64,000 nt of DNA from SCTD01 sp963781675 (GCA_963781675.1 CAWAGF010000002.1:124001-188000); one strand, 5' to 3'; positions 16,884 through 26,216 are shown, counted from the first letter of the stretch. The notes: generated by a model from the letters alone, not told the origin. Numbers and translations: made by a program.

Positions 16884-17630
16884 TCAGACGTCGTAGGTCG
16901 TCCCGCAGGCGGCCAGCTCCGTCGGGCAGCCCGACACCTCCGCCGCCTCCGCGAGCACCGCCTGCGGGTCGGTCCACGCCACGACGTGCGTGAGCAGCAG
17001 CCGGCCGACCCCGGCCCGCGCGGCGTGCTCACCGGCCTGCCGCCCGGAGAGGTGGACGTCCGGAGGGTTGTCCCCGCCGTGCAGCCAGGACGCCTCGCAC
17101 AGGAACAGGTCGCAGCCGCCGGCCAGCTCGACCAGGGCGTCGCACTCGCCGGTGTCCCCCGAGTAGACGAGCGCCCTGCCACCCGCCTCCACCCGCAGGC
17201 CATGGCACTCGACGGGGTGGTTGACCCGCACGGCCGTCACGGTGAACGGGCCGATCGCGCGGGTGCCGGGCGGCACCTCGCGGAAGTCGTAGACGTCCTG
17301 CAGCCCGTGCGAGGGCGGCGCCTCGTAGCTGTCGAGGATCCGCGTGGCGGTCCCGGCCGGGCCGTAGACCGGCAGCACCGGCGGGATGCCGTCCGGGTGG
17401 TAGCGGCGCGCGTAGGAGTAGGCGACCAGGTCGATGCAGTGGTCGGCGTGCAGGTGGCTGACGTAGACGGCGTCGACGTCGAGCAGCCCGACGTGCCGCT
17501 GGAGCTGACCGAGCGCGCCGCTGCCGAGGTCGACCAGCAGGCGGAAGCCGTCGTGCTCGAGCAGGTAGCCCGAGCAGGGCGAGGCCGGCCCGGGGAACGT
17601 CCCGGCGCAGCCCAGGACGGTCAGCCTCAC
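16884..17630 (-). CDS. MBL-fold metal-dependent hydrolase, RNase Z-like
   Basis: This 248-residue metallo-beta-lactamase-fold protein starts at GTG 17628-17630. The metal motif is SHLHADHCIDL near residues 58-68. Further ligands are His in VNHPVECHG, Asp in YSGDTGECDALV and His in LLTHVVAWTDP. This pattern fits the RNase Z/ElaC-like or cyclic-nucleotide phosphodiesterase subgroup. The gene always sits between murI and rph in this conserved actinobacterial cluster. The substrate is not known. Confidence 0.88.
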   Translation of the reverse strand: MRLTVLGCAGTFPGPASPCSGYLLEHDGFRLLVDLGSGALGQLQRHVGLLDVDAVYVSHLHADHCIDLVAYSYARRYHPDGIPPVLPVYGPAGTATRILDSYEAPPSHGLQDVYDFREVPPGTRAIGPFTVTAVRVNHPVECHGLRVEAGGRALVYSGDTGECDALVELAGGCDLFLCEASWLHGGDNPPDVHLSGRQAGEHAARAGVGRLLLTHVVAWTDPQAVLAEAAEVSGCPTELAACGTTYDV

Positions 17631-17679
17631 GCGCGGTCCCCGCCGCGTCGTGGGCGGCGAGCGACGTGGTGGGGTGCGC

Positions 17680-18482
17680 TCACGCGGTCACCTGCATCGC
17701 GAAGACCTGCCCGATCTCGGGGCCGAGGAACCGGCGGCCCAGCCGGGCGAACGGCTCGGGGTCACCGGTCGCGAGGAAGCGGTGCACGGGCGGCGGCGCC
17801 TCCGGGTCGCGTCCGAGGTCCTCGCGGGCCAGCACGCGGTAGACGTCCTTCGCGGTCTCCTCGGCGCTGCTGACCAGCGTCACGCCCTCGCCCACCACGA
17901 GGCTGAGCATGCCCGTCAGCAGCGGGTAGTGGGTGCAGCCGAGCACGACGGTGTCCACGTCCGCGCGCAGCACCGGGTCGAGGTAGTGGGTGGCCAGCTG
18001 GAGCAGCTGCCGGCCGGTCGTGACACCCCGCTCGACGAAGTCGACGAACCGGGGCACGCCGCGCTGGTCAGCGTCACGTGCGGCGCGGCGGCGAACGCGT
18101 CGTCGTAGGCGCGGCTCTGGACGGTGACGGCGGTCGCGAGCAGGCCGACTCCCCCGTTGCGGGTGGCGGCGACGGCCCGGCGCACCGCGGGCTGGATGAC
18201 CTCGACGACAGGGATGTCGTAGCGCTCGCGGGCGTCGCGCAGGCACGCGCTCAGGCGCTGTTGCAGGCGATGACCAGCAGCTTCACCCGCCTGCTGCACC
18301 AGGCCGTCCATGGCGGCGAGCGCGTGCCGCCGCACCTCGGCCAGCGGGAGCGGGCCGTACGGGCCGTGCGCGGTGTCGCCGACGTAGAGCAGCGGCTCGC
18401 CGGGCAGCTGGTCGAGCAGCGCGCGGGCGACCGTGAGCCCGCCGACGCCGGAGTCGAAGACCCCGATCGGCGCGTCACTCAC
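17680..18482 (-). CDS. murI: glutamate racemase; frame interrupted
   Basis: The gene starts at GTG 18480-18482. The N-terminus IGVFDSGVGGLTVARAL and GDTAHGPYGP are intact. Near 18285 the frame shifts into VKLLVIACNSA, which holds the first catalytic cysteine. It returns to the first frame as CLRDARERYDIPVVEVIQPAV near 18250. It changes once more near 18060 into RFVDFVERG and continues to VVLGCTHYPLL, which holds the second catalytic cysteine, ending at TGA 17680. Both catalytic cysteines are present. The enzyme makes D-glutamate for peptidoglycan and should be essential, so sequence error is likelier than decay. Confidence 0.85.
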
Positions 18483-18535
18483 GCGAGAACCCTACGCAAC
18501 ACGGCCGCTGCGCCGGCGCTCCCCTGCGCGGAGGC

Positions 18536-19483
18536 CTAGGCCCAGAGCTGGCCCTCGAGGGCCGCTTCGGCCTCCTCGAGGGTCCCGGCGTAGGCACCCG
18601 TGGACAGGTACTTCCACCCGCCGTCGCAGACGACGAACGCGATGTCGGCGGTGCCGCCGGCCTTGACGACCTTCATCGCCTCGCCGAGCGCGGCGTGCAG
18701 GATCGCGCCGGTCGAGATGCCGGCGAAGATGCCCTCCTCCTCGACGAGCTGGCGGGTGCGCCGCAGCGCCTCGCGCGGCCCGACCGAGAAGCGGGAGGTC
18801 AGGACCGAGCCGTCGTACAGCTCCGGCACGAAGCCCTCGTCGATGTTGCGCAGGCCGTAGACGAGCTCGCCGTAGCGCGGCTCGGCCGCGATGATCCGGA
18901 CCTCGGGCCTGTGCTCGCGCAGGTAGCGCCCGGTCCCCATGAGGGTGCCGGTGGTGCCGAGGCCCGCGACGAAGTGCGTGATGGTCGGCAGGTCCTCGAG
19001 GATCTCGGGGCCGGTCGTCTCGTAGTGCGCGAGGGCGTTCGCCGGGTTGCCGTACTGGTAGAGCATCACCCAGTCGGGGTTCTCGGCCGCGAGCTCCTTG
19101 GCCATGGCCACCGCCTGGTTGGACCCGCCGGCGGCCGGCGAGGCGACGATCTCCGCGCCGTACATCGTGAGCAGCTGGCGGCGCTCGATCGAGGTGTTCT
19201 CCGGCATGACGCAGACGAGGCGGTAGCCGCGCTGGCGGCACACCATCGCCAGCGAGATGCCGGTGTTGCCGGAGGTCGGCTCCAGGACGGTGACGCCCGG
19301 GCGGAGCAGCCCCTCCTTCTCGGCCTGCGCGATCATGTAGAGCGCCGCGCGGTCCTTCACGGACCCGGTGGGGTTGCCCGTCTCGAGCTTGGCCCAGAGG
19401 CGCACCTCGGGGCTCGGCGACAGTCGGGGGAGCCCGACGAGCGGCGTGCGCCCGACGGACTCCATCAGGCTGTCGTACCGCAC
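18536..19483 (-). CDS. cysM: cysteine synthase, CysM (CysO-dependent type)
   Basis: This 315-residue fold-type II PLP enzyme has the cofactor lysine in NPTGSVKDRAAL near residue 44, the substrate loop TSGNTG, and GLGTTGTLMGTGRYL, which binds the PLP phosphate. In M. tuberculosis the orthologue next to cysO uses O-phosphoserine and the thiocarboxylated CysO protein as sulfur donor. The same neighbours (mec, cysO) lie directly upstream here, one base apart, so I infer the same reaction. The C-terminal WKYLSTGAYAGTLEEAEAALEGQLWA resembles the mobile tail of that enzyme. Confidence 0.92.
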   Translation of the reverse strand: MRYDSLMESVGRTPLVGLPRLSPSPEVRLWAKLETGNPTGSVKDRAALYMIAQAEKEGLLRPGVTVLEPTSGNTGISLAMVCRQRGYRLVCVMPENTSIERRQLLTMYGAEIVASPAAGGSNQAVAMAKELAAENPDWVMLYQYGNPANALAHYETTGPEILEDLPTITHFVAGLGTTGTLMGTGRYLREHRPEVRIIAAEPRYGELVYGLRNIDEGFVPELYDGSVLTSRFSVGPREALRRTRQLVEEEGIFAGISTGAILHAALGEAMKVVKAGGTADIAFVVCDGGWKYLSTGAYAGTLEEAEAALEGQLWA

Positions 19484-19484
19484 G

Positions 19485-19799
19485 TCAGCCGCCGGCAGTC
19501 ACCGTCTGGCCGGCGAGGGGCTGCGCCCCGCCGGCGACTGCGGGCAGCACCGTCACGTTGTCGCCGTCGGCCAGCTTGGTCTCGAGGCCGCCGAGGAAGC
19601 GGACGTCCTCGTCGTTGACGTACACGTTGACGAAGCGGTGCAGGTTGCCCTCGTCGGTGACCAGGCGCCCGCGCAGGCCGCTGTGCCGGCTGTCCAGGTC
19701 GTCGAGCAGCGCGGTGAGCGTGTCGCCGGAGCCCTGGACGAGCTTCTCGCCGCCCGTGTAGGTGCGCAGGATGGTCGGGATGCGGACCTCGACGGCCAT
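19485..19799 (-). CDS. cysO: sulfur carrier protein CysO with extra C-terminal tail
   Basis: This ubiquitin-fold sulfur carrier starts at ATG 19797-19799 and gives 104 residues. The conserved core (IPTILRTYTGGEKLV, LHRFVNVYVNDEDVRF, DGDNVTVLPAVAGG) ends in Gly-Gly at residues 90-91, exactly where M. tuberculosis CysO stops. Here 13 more residues follow (AQPLAGQTVTAGG), ending in a second Gly-Gly. The carrier is activated at its C-terminal glycine, loaded with sulfide, condensed with phosphoserine by CysM, and cleaved by Mec. The tail must either be the true thiocarboxylated end or be removed first. Confidence 0.88.
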   Translation of the reverse strand: MAVEVRIPTILRTYTGGEKLVQGSGDTLTALLDDLDSRHSGLRGRLVTDEGNLHRFVNVYVNDEDVRFLGGLETKLADGDNVTVLPAVAGGAQPLAGQTVTAGG

Positions 19800-19866
19800 G
19801 TGACGGATCTCCTCGGTGTACGGGCGGGTCAGGACGTGCAACAGGGCTGGAGCGGGGGGTTGTTCC

Positions 19867-20265
19867 TCAGGTGACGAGGACCTCCTCCTCGGTCACCACC
19901 CCGTCCAGGATCGTGTACGAGCGGATCTCGGGCTCCTCGGAGCGCGTGGAGACCAGCAGCCAGTGCGGGAAGCCCGCGGTCGCCGACCAGCGGACGTCGG
20001 TGCGCGAGGGGTAGGCCTCGGTCGCCGTGTGCGAGTGGTAGACGACCAGCGGCTCCTCGTCGGCGTCGTCGATGTCGCGGTGGACGCGCAGCCACTGCGC
20101 GCTGTCGAAGACGAACCCGGTCGGGCTGCGCTCGGCGTTCTCCATCTCGAACAGCCGGCTCAGCGCGCCGTCCTTGCCCGCGATGACGCCGCAGCACTCG
20201 TCCGGGTGGTCGCGGCGGGCGTGGGCGACCACGGCGTCGACCATGGCCTGCGGGATCTCGAGCAC
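19867..20265 (-). CDS. mec: Mec-type JAMM/MPN+ metalloprotease releasing cysteine from CysO
   Basis: This 132-residue protein starts at GTG 20263-20265. The JAMM zinc motif is complete: a Glu in DECCGVIAG near residue 23, and HSHTATEAYPSRTDV (H-x-H then S-x-x-D) near residues 77-91. In M. tuberculosis the orthologue hydrolyses the CysO-cysteine adduct to release cysteine. It lies 67 bases upstream of cysO on the same strand. The CysO variant here gives this protease a possible second job, maturing the carrier tail. Confidence 0.9.
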   Translation of the reverse strand: MLEIPQAMVDAVVAHARRDHPDECCGVIAGKDGALSRLFEMENAERSPTGFVFDSAQWLRVHRDIDDADEEPLVVYHSHTATEAYPSRTDVRWSATAGFPHWLLVSTRSEEPEIRSYTILDGVVTEEEVLVT

Positions 20266-20275
20266 GACCTCGAGG

Positions 20276-20818
20276 CTACCGAGGGCTCAGGCAGGCGAGC
20301 AGCGACTCCTGCAGCCACCCCAGCCAGCCGTAGACCTGCAGGGCCTGCGCCCGCGGGTCGTCGCTGCGCGGGTCGAGCTCGGTCTCCTCGGTGACCTCGA
20401 GGCGCGTGCCGAGGACCAGGCGCAGGTCGTTCAGGCAGCCGAGCCAGGCGTCCGCCTCCTCGCGGTCGAGCACCAGCCTGCCGCCGCGCCCGGCCAGCGG
20501 GCTGAGGCCGGCCAGCACCACCGAGGCACCGGCCCGCTTGCCGGCGCGCAGGTCGGCCTCGGTGTAGCGGCGGAACTCGGTGGCTGCCTCGTCGTCGTCG
20601 CCGTACGCATCGGGCAGCAGGCGCGCGAGCGCAGGGTCCTCGGGCCGCTCGACCGGGCCGCTCGGCAGGCCGACCATCGCCGCCAGCGGGTCCTCGTCGG
20701 CCTCGTCCTGCGCGCCGAGCAGCACGAGCAGGTCGCCCGCGACGGCCACCAGCACGTCGGCCTCGACAGCGTCGACCTTTGCCTCGATCGCGCCGGACCG
20801 CTTGCGGGTGAACCTCAT
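20276..20818 (-). CDS. DUF2017 family protein
   Basis: This 180-residue acidic helical protein starts at ATG 20816-20818, overlapping the clpS stop (ATGA). DUF2017 proteins sit beside clpS across Actinobacteria. Recognisable segments are RSGAIEAKVDAVEADVLVAVAGDL at the N-terminus and DPRAQALQVYGWLGWLQESLL at the C-terminus. The molecular role is not established. Coupling to clpS suggests a link to the Clp protease or simply a conserved operon. Confidence 0.85.
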   Translation of the reverse strand: MRFTRKRSGAIEAKVDAVEADVLVAVAGDLLVLLGAQDEADEDPLAAMVGLPSGPVERPEDPALARLLPDAYGDDDEAATEFRRYTEADLRAGKRAGASVVLAGLSPLAGRGGRLVLDREEADAWLGCLNDLRLVLGTRLEVTEETELDPRSDDPRAQALQVYGWLGWLQESLLACLSPR

Positions 20819-21102
20819 CAGTCCTGCTGCAGGGTGGCCCACAGGCCCTTGGCGTGCAGCCGGGCCACGTCGTGCTCCACCTGCTCGCGGGTGCCGCTGC
20901 TGACGGCGGCCCGGCCCTTGGTGTGCACGTCCATCATCATCTTCTCCGCGACCGGGCGCGGGTGGCCGAACAGCTCCATCAGCACGTGCGTCACGTAGCT
21001 CATGAGGTTGACCGGGTCGTTCCAGACGACCGCCACCCACGGGCGGTCCTCGTCGGTGGACTCGTCGAGGTCGGGCAGGTCCAGCTCGGCGGGCGCGGTC
21101 AC
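20818..21102 (-). CDS. clpS: ATP-dependent Clp protease adaptor ClpS
   Basis: This 94-residue adaptor starts at GTG 21100-21102, overlapping the end of the acyl-CoA synthetase gene. It shows WVAVVWNDPVNLMSYVTHVL, the N-degron-binding pocket motif with the key N-D-P and Met residues. VAEKMMMDVHTKGRAAV, which contacts the ClpA/C N-domain, follows. It presents N-end-rule substrates to the Clp protease. It begins the conserved run clpS, DUF2017, mec, cysO, cysM, murI, MBL, rph, rdgB. Confidence 0.93.
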   Translation of the reverse strand: MTAPAELDLPDLDESTDEDRPWVAVVWNDPVNLMSYVTHVLMELFGHPRPVAEKMMMDVHTKGRAAVSSGTREQVEHDVARLHAKGLWATLQQD

Positions 21103-22646
21103 TGCTGCCGGAGCTCCTTCTTCAGGACCTTCCCCGTGCTGTTGCGCGGCAGCTCGTCGAGCACCTTCACCTCGCGCGGCACGGCGAAGCGGGCCAGCTT
21201 GCTGCGCACCAGCTCCTTGAGGTGGTCCTCGTCGACGGTCTGCCCGGGCTCGGCGACGACGTGCGCGACCAGGCGCACGCCGTACGCCGGGTCCTCCTGC
21301 TCGACGACCGCCACCTCGGCGACGGTCGGGTCCGCGGCCAGGACGTCCTCCACCTGTCCGGGGTAGACGTTCTCGCCGCCGATCACGACCATGTCGTCGT
21401 CCCGGCCGAGCACCGTCAGCCGCCCGTTCTCGTCGCAGCACGCCGAGGTCGCCGGTGGACACCAGGCCGTCGAGCCGGTCCTTGTCGGACCCGTCGGTGT
21501 AGCCCTCGAAGGACAGCCCGCTGCCGACGAAGATGCGCCCGGGGGTGCCGGCCGGCACGTCCTGCCCCTGCTCGTCGACGACCCGCACCGTCACGCCGAG
21601 CGGCGGCCGCCCCGCGGTGCGCGGGTCCGCGGCGAGGTCCTCCGGGGTCGCGACCGCGGCGTACGCCACCTCGGTCGAGCCGTAGAGGTTGTAGAGCACC
21701 GGGCCGAACACGGCCTGCACGCGCTCGACCAGGTCGCCGGGCAGCGCGCTGCCGCTGCGAGGCGATGACGCGCAGGGACGAGACGTCGTACGCCTGCTCC
21801 TTCATGGCGCCGAGCAGCTTCTCGAGCATGACCGGCACGACGACCAGCGCGGTCGCGCGGTGCTCCTGCACCGCGGCCAGCACGCGGTCGGGCGTCGAAC
21901 CTGCGCTGCAGCACGACCGTCGAGCCGAGCAGCATCGCCAGCGACAGGTGGCCGAGCCCCCAGGCGTGGAACGCCGGCGCCGCGAGCACCGTCGTCTCCC
22001 GGCCGCGCAGCGGGATCGCCGACAGCGCGGCGACGGCGTCCTCGACCGTCGCACCGCTGCGGGCCGCGCCGCGGGGGGCGCCGGTCGTCCCGCTGGTGAG
22101 GATGACCTGGCGGCTGGTGTGCCGCGGCTTCGGCGGTGCGCCGAGCGTGGAGGTCAGCGCGAGGTCGGCCAGCTGCTCGGTGGTGATGCCGGTCAGGTGC
22201 GGCGGCACCAGGCCGCGCAGCTCCTCGTCGTGCAGCACCATCCGGGCGCCCTCGCGCTCGAGCACCTGCGCGAGCGGGTCGGCCGCGCTGCCGGTGTTGA
22301 GGTAGAGCACGTCCGCGCCGGCCTTGGCCAGCGCGACGGCGCCCTCGACCAGCCCGCGGCCGTTGCGGGCCAGCAGCCCCACGGCCTGCCCCTCGCGCAG
22401 CCCCCGGGCGCGCAGCTCGCTGGCGAGCCGGTCGGTGCGCTGGTCGACGTCGCGCCAGGTCAGGCTGCCGGCGTCGTCGACGATGGCGAGGCGGTTCGGG
22501 TGCCGGTTGGCCCCGGCGGCGTAGCCCGTGGCCGGCGTGATGCCCCAGCGCAGCAGAGCGAGGCCCATGCCCAGCAGGCGGTCCGGACGGGTCGGCGTGA
22601 GCAGCCCGGCCCGGGCGAGGACGCGGGCTCCGGCGACGTCGATCAA
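21099..22646 (-). CDS. acyl-CoA synthetase (AMP-forming); frame interrupted three times
   Basis: The best start is TTG 22644-22646, five bases after a strong AGGAGG; an ATG lies further upstream at 22685. The protein has the adenylate-forming motifs ILTSGTTGAPRG, LYGSTEV, LVSTGDLGVL, GRDDDMVVIGGENVYP and the C-terminal catalytic lysine segment RNSTGKVLKKEL. Single extra bases near 21898, 21763 and 21437 shift the frame three times, so the total length is again a multiple of three (514 residues after repair). It would activate fatty or aromatic acids with ATP and CoA. The acyl group cannot be told. Confidence 0.85.
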
Positions 22647-22763
22647 GCGGACCTCCTGGGTCGGTGGGCTCCTGGAGGTTGCCATGCCCGCTCCGGCGCC
22701 AGCAGACCCGGGCGAAGCGGACGACGGCTTGCCAGCGCGGGAACGAGGCTGGAGGCTGCGAGC

Positions 22764-23111
22764 GTGAGCGCAGAACGCGGCCGGGAGCCTGCCGCCGCAG
22801 CCGACGGCGGGGCCGTGCTGCCGCTCCCCCCGACCGGCGACGCCTCCCCCTCGGAGCAGCCGACCGCCGCGGTGCTGCCGCTCCCCCCGCGCGGCGAGTG
22901 GTTCGCCGACGCCCGCGACGGCAGCCGCGCCCTGCGGGCCTCCTGGCACGACGAGGCGGGTTGCGTCGTCCTGTCGACGTGGCGCGACGACGCCTGCGTC
23001 GGCACGACCCGCCTCACGCCCGCCGAGGCAGCCCGCCTCGTCGGCTCCCTCGCCGCCGGCCTCGCCGCGGCGTCGGCCCCCTGCGCGACCGGTGTCGTCG
23101 AGTCCGCCTGA
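22764..23111 (+). CDS. small hypothetical protein upstream of the SpoIIE phosphatase
   Basis: This 115-residue protein starts at GTG 22764 behind GGAGG. The first 40 residues are a Pro-Ala-rich low-complexity region containing a near repeat (AVLPLPPTGD, AVLPLPPRGE). The remainder (RALRASWHDEAGCVVLSTWRDD then a helix ending AAGLAAAS) looks like a small beta-rich domain seen in other actinobacterial hypothetical proteins. It overlaps the following regulator gene by 20 bases, so the two are coupled. I do not recognise a function. Confidence 0.6.
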   Translation: MSAERGREPAAAADGGAVLPLPPTGDASPSEQPTAAVLPLPPRGEWFADARDGSRALRASWHDEAGCVVLSTWRDDACVGTTRLTPAEAARLVGSLAAGLAAASAPCATGVVESA

Positions 23112-24646
23112 GCCCGGGATCCCGGTCGAGGTCCCGGCGCCCCGGCTGACGGCCGTCGAGGACCTGCCCCCGGCAGCGGCGGGTGCGGACGCCGCCCTGC
23201 TGTCGGTCCTGCTGGAGGCGGCCCCGGTCGGGTTCGCGCACTACGACCGCCAGGGTCGCTTCCTGCACATCAACGCGGCGCTCGCCGCCGCCAACGGCGC
23301 GCCCGCAGCCGCCCACGTCGGCCGGACCACGCGCGAGCTGGTCCCGTCGCTGGCCGAGCCGGTCGAGCGGCTCCTCGCCCAGGTGCTCGCGACGGGCGAG
23401 CCCGTGCTGGGCGAGGAGCTGGCCGGCGAGCACGACGACGGCCGGCGCTCGCACTGGACGACCTCCTGGTACCCCGTGCCGGACCCGGTGACCGGCGCCT
23501 GCACCGGGGTGGCCGTCGTCGCGACCGACATCACCGCCGTGGTCGACGAGGGGGCGTCGCTGCGCAGCACGGCGATGACGCTGCAGCGCTCGCTGCTGCC
23601 GGCGCAGGTCCCGTCGACCGAGGAGCTGGAGGTGGCCGTCCGCTACGTCGCGGGCGCGGCCGACACCGAGGTCGGCGGCGACTGGTACGACGTGATCGCC
23701 CTGGGGGCCGGCCGTCTCGCGCTGGTGGTGGGCGACGTGATGGGCCGCGGGCGTGCCGGCTGCCGCGGTCATGGGCCAGCTCCGGACCGCCGCCCGCACC
23801 TGCGCTCGCCTGGACCTGCGCCCGGGCGAGGTGCTGGACGTCCTCGACGGCGTGCTGCGCGACCTGGACCACGACGCCATCGCGACCTGCGTCTACGCGG
23901 TGTTCGACCCGCACACGCGCGAGCTGCGGCTGGCCAGCGCCGGCCACCTGCCGCCGCTGGTGCGCCGCGACGGCGGCACCGTCCCGCTGCCGGTCGAGGT
24001 GAGCGCCCCGCTCGGGCTCGCGGACGCCTCGCGCGAGACGGCGGTGCAGCTGCACCCTGGCTCGCTGCTCGCGCTGTTCACCGACGGCCTGGTGGAGCTG
24101 CGCGGGAGCGACCTCGACCACGGCGTCGCCGCGCTGTGCGACGTGCTCGACGAGGGGCCGGCCGACCTCGAGCAGCTGGCCGACGACGTGATGGCCCGCC
24201 GGGCCCAGGACGGCGGCGACGACGACATCGCGCTGCTGCTGATCCGGGTGCCCGAGGACGTCGACGCCCGCTCCCGCACCGTCCTCGTCCAGGTGCCGCG
24301 CGAGCGGGCGCTGATGTTCGACGTGCGCAGCCAGGCCCGCCTGGCGATGCGGTCCTGGATGCTGCTCGACGAGGTCGTCGACACCGCCACCGTGGTCGCT
24401 TCCGAGCTGGCCACCAACGCGCTCGTGCACGGCCGCGGCCGGGTCGAGCTGCGGCTGCGGCTCACCCGCGACCGGCTGGTCCTCGAGTCGGTCGACTCCG
24501 GTCAGCACATGCCCCGCCGCCGGCGCGCCGGCGACGAGGACGAGGGCGGTCGTGGGCTGCACCTGGTCGCCGAGCTGACCGACCGGTGGGGCTTCCGCGC
24601 CACCGACGAGGGCAAGGTCGTCTGGGCCGAGATCGACCTGTCCTAG
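23092..24646 (+). CDS. PAS - SpoIIE phosphatase - HATPase regulator; frame interrupted once
   Basis: The gene starts at GTG 23092. Domain order is a PAS sensor (about residues 25-150), a PP2C/SpoIIE serine phosphatase (about 160-390) and a C-terminal anti-sigma-factor-type HATPase (about 400-517). The phosphatase metal motifs are VGGDWYDVI and GGDDDIALLLIR. The kinase domain shows VVASELATNALVHG and GRGLHLVAEL. Near 23750 one extra C shifts the frame after VVGDVMGRG; removing it gives VPAAAVMGQLRTAART in register. Such proteins control alternative sigma factors by partner switching in response to a PAS signal. Confidence 0.85.
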
Positions 24647-24647
24647 G

Positions 24648-25484
24648 TCAGATCCGGATGCTGAGCGGGGTGGCCTTGCAGTCGCTCACCGGGACGCCGA
24701 ACCGCTTGATGGTCCGGCCGTCGAGGGTGTTCGCCCAGATGACGTACTTCTGCTTGCTGGCGAGGGACGGGACGACGTAGTAGCCGTCGCGCGGGAACTG
24801 CGCGATGCCCCAGCCCTGGTAGTAGGGGAAGGCGTTCCACGTGGTCTCGGTCCAGGCGTAGAGGCTCTTCACCTTCACCGGCTTGCCCGCCGCGTCGACC
24901 AGCCGGCCCTGGATGTTGCCCGCGGTCCCGCCGTACTGGCAGGTCATCGGCAGGCGGATCGGGAGGTTCGCGGTGCCGACCGGCACGAGGTGCTTGTTGC
25001 TGTTGCCGTACTTGGTCAGCGTCTGCGGGTTGAAGCAGTAGTTGCCGTTGGCGTCCTTGCACGGGGAGCCCTTGTAGCCGCGGTGGTAGACCTCGATGTA
25101 GGCGCCGGCGGCGTTGCTCGGCAGGCTGCCGACCTTCCAGGCGCGGGTCGTGCGGTTGCCGTCGGACATGAGCGAGGCCTGCGGCGCGCCCTCGGGGCCG
25201 ACGAAGTGGTTGAGGTAGCTCTGCGGGACCGAGTAGCCGCCCGTCTTGGCGCAGCCGTACCCGGCGCTCCGGGGGTCGGTGTTGAGCGCCCGGCCCTTCG
25301 CGTCGACGACGTCGAAGCCGATCGACACGTTGACGTCCCGGCCGTCCTGGCCGAAGACCGTCCCGCTGATGCTCCGGCCGCTGTTGCTCGCGCAGGCGGC
25401 CTGCGCCGCCGGTGCCGTGGCGAGCACCGGTGCCAGCCCTGCCACCAGCGCGACCGCTGCCAGTACCGCTCGTCCTGCCCGCAC
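24648..25484 (-). CDS. secreted protein of unknown function
   Basis: The best start is GTG 25482-25484, seven bases after AGGAG, giving 278 residues. A clear signal peptide (VLAAVALVAGLAPVLATAPAAQA) is cleaved near residue 28. The mature part begins CASNSGRSISGTVFGQDGRDV, a pattern like a carboxypeptidase-regulatory or Ig-like beta domain. It holds six or so cysteines, including CKDANGNYCFNP and LPMTCQYGG, that could form disulfides. I do not recognise a catalytic motif. Its stop meets the stop of the regulator gene head to head one base apart. Confidence 0.7.
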   Translation of the reverse strand: MRAGRAVLAAVALVAGLAPVLATAPAAQAACASNSGRSISGTVFGQDGRDVNVSIGFDVVDAKGRALNTDPRSAGYGCAKTGGYSVPQSYLNHFVGPEGAPQASLMSDGNRTTRAWKVGSLPSNAAGAYIEVYHRGYKGSPCKDANGNYCFNPQTLTKYGNSNKHLVPVGTANLPIRLPMTCQYGGTAGNIQGRLVDAAGKPVKVKSLYAWTETTWNAFPYYQGWGIAQFPRDGYYVVPSLASKQKYVIWANTLDGRTIKRFGVPVSDCKATPLSIRI

Positions 25485-25748
25485 GTGCCTGCTCCTGTCG
25501 TAGCCCCGGTAGGAGCATCGGTCACCAGGACCGCTCAGGTGAGGCTTTTCGACGAGCTCGCCCAGGACGTCCTGCGGCGGCAGACCCAGGATCGCGCGGT
25601 GCGCGCCGGCCTGCTCCCTCTGCGCGCAGGTGCACATCGCGGCCGGCGCCCCTTTCCAGAGGCTCACGCAGGCGGACACGACGATCTCGTCCACGTCGCG
25701 CCCCACCTCGTCGCCGTGCCGCCCGCCGCGTGGCGGTCCGGGCACGAC
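25485..25748. other. intergenic stretch between secreted protein and tmRNA terminator
   Basis: About 260 bases without an assignable gene. The minus strand is open in frame with the secreted protein as far as 25745, but the GTG with the good ribosome site at 25484 makes that upstream part unlikely to be translated. I see no tRNA, repeat or clear promoter in it. Confidence 0.4.
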
Positions 25749-25778
25749 GAAGGGGCCCGACCTGGTGGTCGGGCCCCT
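25749..25778 (-). terminator. terminator hairpin downstream of tmRNA
   Basis: A perfect 13-bp inverted repeat (25749-25761 with 25766-25778) with a 4-base loop lies ten bases beyond the 3' end of the tmRNA on the minus strand. The arms read AAGGGGCCCGACC and its complement. It is GC-rich and ends in a short T run on the minus strand, fitting an intrinsic terminator. Confidence 0.8.
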
Positions 25779-25787
25779 TCATGTCTC

Positions 25788-26153
25788 GTGGAGGTGGCGG
25801 GAATCGAACCCGCGTCCTCCGGTACCTCAGCAGGGCTTCTCCGGGCGCAGCTGGCTGTGATTTTCTCGGCCCTCCCGATGACACCAGCATCTCGGGAACG
25901 GGCCCAGCCGCGGTAGCTCACCACCCGCCCCCGCGGCCAAAGCGGGTGGTGTTCCTCCTGTCGATGCCAGGCCCTGAGCCGGAGGCTCTCTCAGGCTGAC
26001 AGCTTCAACTAAGCCGCGAGGGCGAAGTCGGAAGCAGCGCTATTAGAATTGGCGCTTGTATTTTTTGCGACGTTGTTGGTTAACGAGATCATCGTCGCCT
26101 TCCTCGGCCCGCTTCACCTGCCTCGACATCCGAAGTCGAGACCTGTCACCCCC
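25788..26153 (-). ncRNA. ssrA: transfer-messenger RNA (SsrA)
   Basis: The 366-base RNA has a tRNA-like end: a 7-bp acceptor stem pairs 26147-26153 with 25789-25795, with discriminator A at 25788 and a T arm with loop TTCGATT just inside. The tag frame runs from GCA at 26066-26068 to TAG at 26009-26011 and encodes AKNTSANSNSAASDFALAA, a typical actinobacterial degradation tag. It rescues stalled ribosomes together with SmpB, encoded 5.6 kb upstream on the same strand. The region around the resume codon is notably AT-rich compared with its surroundings, as in other tmRNAs. Confidence 0.96.
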
Positions 26154-26216
26154 TTCGTGGTGCTGTGCAGAGCGTAACGCCGTGCACCGACCAGATGTGC
26201 CCGCGCTGCTGTGCTG

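Noticed and set aside
25788..26153. Small open frames on both strands in this stretch
   Set aside because: The tRNA-like ends and the tag peptide show it is tmRNA; the frames are incidental.
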